Source: Paracyclopina nana
Lineage: Eukaryota; Arthropoda; Copepoda; Cyclopoida; Cyclopettidae
Reading direction: 5' to 3'
Length of the DNA: 64,000 bases
Assembly: GCA_019096065.1 (NCBI GenBank)
Contig: JAGUCH010000004.1
Span: 3,782,001-3,846,000, forward strand
In this document: in pieces, positions 58,373-64,000 of the stretch
How positions within the stretch are numbered: the first letter of the stretch is position 1
Layout: every line of letters begins with the position of its first letter
Position numbers and translations under genes: made by a program
The notes under the pieces: model-generated
Told to the model about the DNA's origin: nothing
Database searches by the model: none
What the model saw: the letters and a program-made list of their open reading frames with translations, nothing else

Positions 58373-60335
58373 ATGCAGTGGTGGCTAGTGATCGTTTCGT
58401 TGGCCTCATTGGTATCCGTCTTGAGGGCTGACGAGGAGTCCTACGTCACCGTCGAGACCGTAAAGGCCGAGGACGACGTGGTCTACCTGACTCCCACCTC
58501 GCACCCTGACGTCTTCTTCAGTGATCATTTCGACGACGAGGAGGGCTTTAATAAGAAATGGATAAAATCCAAGGCCATGAAGGCCGGCGTCGAGGCTGCC
58601 ATCGCCAAGTATGATGGTGAATGGGCGCTGGAAAAGGCACAAAAAGATCCCCTCAATAATGACCTGGGACTCGTCATGAAGTCCAAGGCCAAGCATGCGG
58701 CCATTTCTGCGCCACTGGGCAAGGTTTTCAAGTTCGATGACAAGCCTCTTGTTGTCCAGTACGAGCTCAATTTCCAGGTATTTAACTTTTCCCTCTTGCT
58801 CTTTTGCTTCTTGGTTTTGTTCCATCTTGATCTAATGAGGCCAACAGTCTTGCGAGCTCCTTCAGCTACTTTTTTATATTTGGTAGAATTATTCTCAAAG
58901 ACGCAGCAAATAGCATTTTCCGCCAAAAGGCTTTATCATCGTAGTTAAAAGTTGGTGACAAGACCAAGAGGTGAAAAGAGCAATTTGCAGAGTTGCTCTT
59001 TTAACGCTTCTTTACGTAGAATGGGCAAGAATGTGGCGGTGGCTACATCAAGCTGCTTTCATACACAAAGAATCTCGACCTGCGAGAATTCACAGACTCC
59101 ACCCCATACACAATCATGTTTGGCCCCGACAAGTGCGGATCCGAGTCCAAGCTCCATTTCATTTTCCGACACGTCAATCCAAAGAACCAAAGTATTGAAG
59201 AGAAACATTGCAAGAAAATCGACACGAAGGAGCGCAGCATCCTTGAAGAGTGCTTCAAGGACAAGCGTCCCCATTTGTACCGGTTGGTTGTGAGGCCTGA
59301 CAACTCCTTCGAGATGTCCATCGATTACAAACCCGTCAACTATGGCACACTAGTAGAGCATTTCGAGCCACCCGTCAATCCTCCCGCTGAAATTGACGAT
59401 CCCAACGATTCTAAGCCGTCTGATTGGGACGAGCGCGAAAAGATCAATGACCCTGATGCGGTCAAGCCAGATGACTGGGACGAGTCCCAACCTAGGCAGA
59501 TTCTTGATGAGAGTGCTGTCATGCCTGATGGCTGGCTCGAGGACGAGCCCGACATGATTCCTGATGAGGAGGCTGTCAAGCCTGATGATTGGGACGAGGA
59601 GATGGATGGCGAGTGGGAGGCTCCTCTTGTCCCCAACCCTGTGTGCCAGTCGGCCCCAGGTTGCGGCAAGTGGAGGCAACCCTTCATTGACAATCCTCTT
59701 TATAAGGGCAAATGGTTTGCGCCCTTGATCAATAATCCTAACTACAAGGTACGGTTCAGAGTAGTCGTTCGTAGGCGAGGTCTTCAATCATGCTTTCTCA
59801 TAAACAGGGCAAATGGAAGCCGCGCAAAATTGCCAATCCTGACTATTTCCACGATCCTCATCCATTCCGCATGGCTCCTATTGGAGGCATTGGTATCGAG
59901 CTTTGGTCCATGTCCAACGATTTGTACTTTGACAACCTCATCATTGCTGATAGCGTAGAGATTGCCGACGAGTGGGCCAAGGAGACGTTTGATCTCAAAG
60001 TGCAAAAGTTGGACGTGAACGAGGCGGGCATTTTTAAGCGAATCCTGACCTACTCCAACAGAAACCCTTGGCTGTATGCGGTGTACGTAGTCGTTGTTGG
60101 GTTGCCACTAGTCCTGATTGTGACCTTTTGCTGCTCCGGATCTTCGACTCCCAAAGCTGAGGAGAGTCACCCCAAGAAAACGGATGCCGTCCAAGAGGAT
60201 GATGCTGCTGCTGCTGAAGAAGTGGAAGATGAAGATGTGGAGGAGGAGGAGGAGCAGGAGGATAATGAGGCTGCTGAGCTCGTACCGGATAAAAAGACTG
60301 CCTCTCCCAGGAGGAGAAGGCCTAGGAAAGATTGA
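58373..60335 (+). CDS. CANX: Calnexin
   Basis: Three exons (58373-58777, 59020-59748, 59808-60335) give 553 aa. A signal peptide ([19 protein letters not shown]) precedes a lectin domain with CGGGYIKLL and SKLHFIFRH. The P domain has four type 1 repeats ([33 protein letters not shown]) and type 2 repeats ([39 protein letters not shown]). A transmembrane helix (about residues 466-487, [17 protein letters not shown]) is followed by a highly acidic cytosolic tail ending RRRRPRKD, a basic ER-retention-type end. Calnexin retains monoglucosylated glycoproteins in the ER for folding with ERp57. Complete and typical. Confidence 0.97.
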
Positions 60336-61138
60336 AATTGCCTTAGTCCGTTTTTATGACACTCGCGACATTTTTTATCCAACGATCTTTTCCTGATTGC
60401 ACAGTGGATCAAAAAGCCGATTAAACGCGCACGAGAAATTACGTCAAATCGCAGATTTCCGATTTTAGCACCCATTTTCAGCTTCCAATTTGTAGGACTT
60501 CTAGGCTACCTAAAGAGCACAAATTAATGTTTATTGACAGATAAAGGTTCAAATTTGGTGAAGAAAACAGAATTTTTGGGCAAAAGTTGATATTGGCGAA
60601 TTCAGCAGAACAGCAACTTTGCACAATTTGAGCAAAAATTGAATATCCCATAACTTTTGATTCCAAACGACTCCAATTGAGTGACCAAGTCAGGGAAGTC
60701 AAGCTAATAGCATAAATTGATAATCCACCAGAATTGGCTGCTCTTACTTGCTCTCCCGGGTGCCAGGATGGCATATTTTTAGCTTACCGCTAATAAGAAA
60801 AAGGTGCTACGCTGATTTCGCGACTTTTTTCCGTGCGCGTGAAATCGGCAAACAAACCCACTGTGGATTGATTAATTGTGGCATTTCTGTTTTTCTCTTA
60901 CTATTGATTGTGATGCGCGTAAAAGGGTCCCACCATTTGGTTGCATGTTGAATGCGGTGAATTTCTAGCATAATTGATCTCTTGAGCTTCACTGAAACTA
61001 CGAGTATGAATAATAAAACTAAAGAGAACCTGACTTAAGCTGGCATTTTGGCCCTCCTGAGCTTTCTGAAGTTTTGGGCGCGTTTTTTGGCGACATGTGT
61101 TACAAAGCATGCTATATGAATCTTGAATCTGCTTAGAA
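60336..61138. other. Intergenic sequence between calnexin and the hnRNP U-like gene
   Basis: No supported ORF. It contains the 3' UTR of calnexin. An acceptor-like ATCTGCTTAG lies just 2 nt before the next start codon at 61139, again compatible with a leader intron or trans-splicing. Confidence 0.4.
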
Positions 61139-64000
61139 ATGTTTGGTGGAGGTCCAGGGCCCTGGAGGGGTCCTCCAAGAGGTGGAGGTCCATGGCGAGG
61201 TGCTCCTCGATTTCCGCCAAGTAGAGGCCATGACTCTAGGGGCTCGTTTCATCGAGGATTTAGAGGTCATTCAGGAGGCTTCAGAGGAGGCCGAGGTGCG
61301 CAAACGCACTCCGATTTCCTCCCGATGAGGGAAAATTTCCGAGGTCAGCAAGAAGGAGAATTATTCGAAGTACGTTGTCATCCTTGTCGAGAAACTTTTT
61401 TTGACGATGAGGCCCATCGTCACCACTTAATGAGCGATGCTCACTTGGCAGCTACTGCTCCAAGAGTGCAACCACAGCCACCAATGAACGCGTCAAGATA
61501 CGACGAGGATGAACCAGTTTTCGACGAAAATTACGTTCTCTTGGATTGGTGTAAGTAAAAATGCTTTTTAGTGGCTAACAATTCACTAAATCAGTATTTT
61601 ATGCAAGAAACTATCTTAACAGACGCGTTTTAAGCATTATTTGAGAGAAATTGTCACAGGCAAAACTGCAACTTGTGTTAAATTAGTTGTGCTTGCTCGG
61701 TTGTGGAATGGCAAATGGGTACGAGCAGTCGTGGGAAAATAACTGTTATTCTTTTTATGACGATTTGTATTGATTTTGGTTCAAATGGCTTGGCTTAGTT
61801 AAATTGACCTGATTGACGAAAATGTGTGAATTATGTAGATTGATGCAAATATGTGCAATTTGACACAACTTAAAATTAAGTGAACTGTCATGCAACTCTA
61901 CTTGATGCAACTCAAATTGAGCATAATTTTATGGTGTGATTTGGTTTCTATTTCACCTGTACAATTTGGTGCAAAGAAAAATAATTAAGAATTCGCTCAT
62001 TTTTGGGAATTTGACTTTGACGCTCATTTTAAGTATGTAAGCCTAAATACAACTCTCATTATATGGATGATTCTTTGTTTCAAAGAATAATGTGCTAAAT
62101 GAAAAAAATCCAACAAACTATCAACTCACCCAACTGACAATATTTTGGTGAATATTTTCGGGTATACTGGTAAAAGGCACTTTTTGGGAAAGGCACCGAC
62201 ATAAATTGGCACTACTATAAAAGGCACCATACAATATTAGCACTTTAATAAAAGGCACTATATTATATTGGCACCCCTTGTATAATTTACTTGCAGGGCC
62301 CTATTTTCTACACTTTGCTACAAGTTGGTTAATAAACTTTGAGTCGACACTGGAATTATTTTTGGGGGCGAACGCGCGAAGCGCGTGAGCCCCCTCATCT
62401 CTACCACGAATGGCCACAGATAGAATTTTTAAGGCTAGAGCAGTTGAGAGGAAGTAGGACGCTTGAAAAGAAGAGCGAACATAGAAGTTAAAGTAGCCCA
62501 CAGTACACAAAGTAGTGCTTTCACCTTTTTCTGATCACTTTTCAGACCACTTTTCCTGACCACTTTTTCTGACCACTTTTTTGACCACTTTTTAGTACAC
62601 TTTTCAGACCACTTTTTCTGAACACTTTTTCGACCACTTTCTGTGACACTTTTCTGATCACTTTCTCTCTCACTTTTTCTGACCACTTTCCTGAACACTT
62701 TTCTCTGACTACTTTCTCTGACCACTTTTTTCACTTTCGTATTTTGCCGTCGAACTAATTTAAGCTTGATTTCGGGTTTCTATGAAAGTTGTCAATACTT
62801 TTAAAAATGACAACTTATTGTTTCTTATCTTAATTTTTAATTTGCCAAGTGCGTTCGCCTCCAATCAGTCCACAATGTGGACGTGTACATCTAGTGAATA
62901 TTAATGACAACCAAAAAAATCTGAAAAAGAAACTTCAAATACTTAGAGCTGCTCACAGCAGTGCGAGCGGTTAAAAACACATTTCTGCAAGTTGGGGATA
63001 GCAAAAATCGCTAAAAAAACCACTTGTTACATTAATTAATTATGTTATGATCAATTATAATTGTTAAAAGTAACGGAACTGTTTTGAAATGCCAATCCTA
63101 ATTTTTCAGATAACTCTGACTTGAATCTGAGCATCAACAAGAGCGACCTATGCTCAGCTCAAGCATGGTCACACAATGGGTTTGCATACTTGTGGGCTGG
63201 TGTGCGAGCGACCTATGGAGCCACACGAGGTCGCGTCTGCTACGAGGTGCTGATCACAGGCAACGAAAATGCTGAACACTCTAGGGAAGACGAGAGTGAG
63301 CCATACGTGCTCAGATGTGGCTGGTCAGTGGACTCCTCGTCACTGGCGCTCGGCACCGAGCCTCTGTCCTATGGCTTTGGCGGAACTGGAAAAATCTCCA
63401 CTAATAATAACTACCTTAATTATGGGAGGCGTTTCGGAGTCAACGATGTCATCGGCTGCTTCCTGGATATGACCTGTGAGCCTGCCATAATTGGCTACAG
63501 CCTGAATGGCATCGATCTTGGTCCAGCCTTTCGGGTGTCCCGATCTGAATTGGCCGGTCAGGCCCTTTACCCTCACATCTTGACCAAGAACCAAAACTTC
63601 CTGGTCAACTTTGGCCAACTGCCTGGACCTCTATGCCAGGTCCCGCCACACTTTGCTGCGATTGGTCAACTTGACATTGCAGATGGACTTGTCAGAGCTA
63701 CAAAAGCTCCTGCTCGTAGGGAAGATTGTGAGGTTTTGCAGATGATAGGCCTGCCAGGAGCTGGCAAGTCTTATTGGGCCAATGAGCAAAAAAAGAGGCA
63801 TCTTGAGAAAAAGTACAATATCATGGGCACCAACAGCTTGATCGATCGCATGAAAGTCATGGGCTTGGCGAGGCAAAGGAACTATCAGGAGCGCTGGGAC
63901 CATTTGATTGCGCAATGCACCGAGTGCTTCTCTGAGCTGATCAAGGTTGCCAGCAAGAGGAGGAGAAATTACATCCTGGATCAGACCAATGTCTACCCCA
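61139..64000 (+). CDS. HNRNPUL: hnRNP U-like protein (partial, cut by the right edge)
   Basis: Exon 1 (61139-61550) encodes a Gly/Arg/Pro-rich RGG-type N-terminus and a zinc-finger-like CHPCRETFFDDEAHRHHLMS. After a 1.56-kb intron, exon 2 (63110 to beyond 64000) holds a SPRY domain (GATRGRVCYEVLITG, SYGFGGTGKISTN, GYSLNGIDLGPAFR) followed by a P-loop kinase-like domain with GLPGAGKSYWA (Walker A) and the family's YILDQTNVYP at the window edge. Domain order SPRY then AAA-like ATPase is that of HNRNPU/HNRNPUL1/2, nuclear RNA-binding proteins acting in transcription and splicing. No N-terminal SAP domain is seen; the RGG box and zinc-finger-like motif stand in front instead, which is unusual. 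Confidence 0.9.
62140..62290. repeat. Short tandem repeat of a GGCAC-containing unit in the hnRNP U-like intron
   Basis: The unit AAAAGGCAC(TA) followed by ATATTGGCAC recurs about five times with variable AT-rich spacers. No coding potential. Confidence 0.6.
62515..62745. repeat. Minisatellite of CTGACCACTTTTT units in the hnRNP U-like intron
   Basis: Degenerate tandem copies of about 13-20 bp with the core GACCACTTTT. The reverse strand gives a low-complexity Lys/Ser/Val frame that is not a gene. The core resembles the sub-terminal motif of the hAT-like MITE array at 24.6-26.8 kb. Confidence 0.75.

Noticed and set aside
62435..62734. 99-codon Lys/Ser/Val-rich minus-strand ORF
   Set aside because: It is the translation of a minisatellite on the reverse strand.

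Overview
This is animal nuclear DNA. Nearly every recognisable gene is split by short GT-AG introns, mostly 50-110 bp. It carries metazoan genes such as DET1, AGO1, MARF1, GID8, NUP35, calnexin and a Yippee-like gene. A ZAD-type C2H2 zinc-finger gene, a tamozhennic/SPATA2-like PUB protein and a MARF1 without a NYN nuclease domain point to an arthropod. The compact introns and the secreted serine-protease homologue would fit a crustacean, but I cannot name a species. Genes are densely packed on both strands and separated by mobile-element or satellite blocks. Exon joins were checked by reading-frame arithmetic; transcript ends were not seen.

Layout. 0.5-7.5 kb (+): TTC33-like, DET1 and a ZAD zinc-finger gene in tight succession, with an opposite-strand secreted-protein gene nested in the zinc-finger gene's first intron. 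7.6-9.6 kb (-): drebrin-like/Abp1. 10.3-13.5 kb: a giant inverted repeat carrying tRNA-like sequences, itself split by a second inverted-repeat element, then a smaller foldback. 12.6-17.0 kb (-): two secreted proteins, a putative glycoside hydrolase with an E-x-D-x-x-E motif and a CUB/serine-protease homologue with a dead active site. 18.4-21.7 kb (-): AGO1. 22.3-24.5 kb: a UPF0711-like protein, a C2H2 zinc-finger gene and mitochondrial GatC. 24.57-26.8 kb: four tandem copies of a hAT-like MITE. 27.8-34.8 kb: FBXO47-like, MsrB, tamozhennic-like and TSEN54. 36.7-43.9 kb (-): Yippee-like and NRDE2. 44.0-46.5 kb: a solo MITE, a 17-bp minisatellite and another inverted-repeat element. 47.0-48.8 kb (-): an unrecognised gene. 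49.3-53.4 kb (+): MARF1 with about eight LOTUS repeats. 54.8-60.3 kb: GID8, NUP35, BOLA3 and calnexin. 61.1 kb to the right edge: an hnRNP U-like gene, cut by the window.

Functional themes. Several genes act in RNA biology (AGO1, MARF1, NRDE2, TSEN54, hnRNP U-like) or ubiquitin ligases (DET1, FBXO47-like, GID8). These are mostly housekeeping neighbours, not one pathway. The most unusual signals are operon-like gene pairs. TTC33 and DET1 overlap by 8 nt. GatC and a zinc-finger gene are 2 nt apart. Splice-acceptor-like sites lie just upstream of the ZAD-gene and calnexin start codons. Together they raise the possibility of polycistronic transcription with spliced-leader trans-splicing. The repeat architecture is also striking: nested palindromes, an 8-bp-TSD MITE amplified in tandem, and one 17-mer satellite at two loci.
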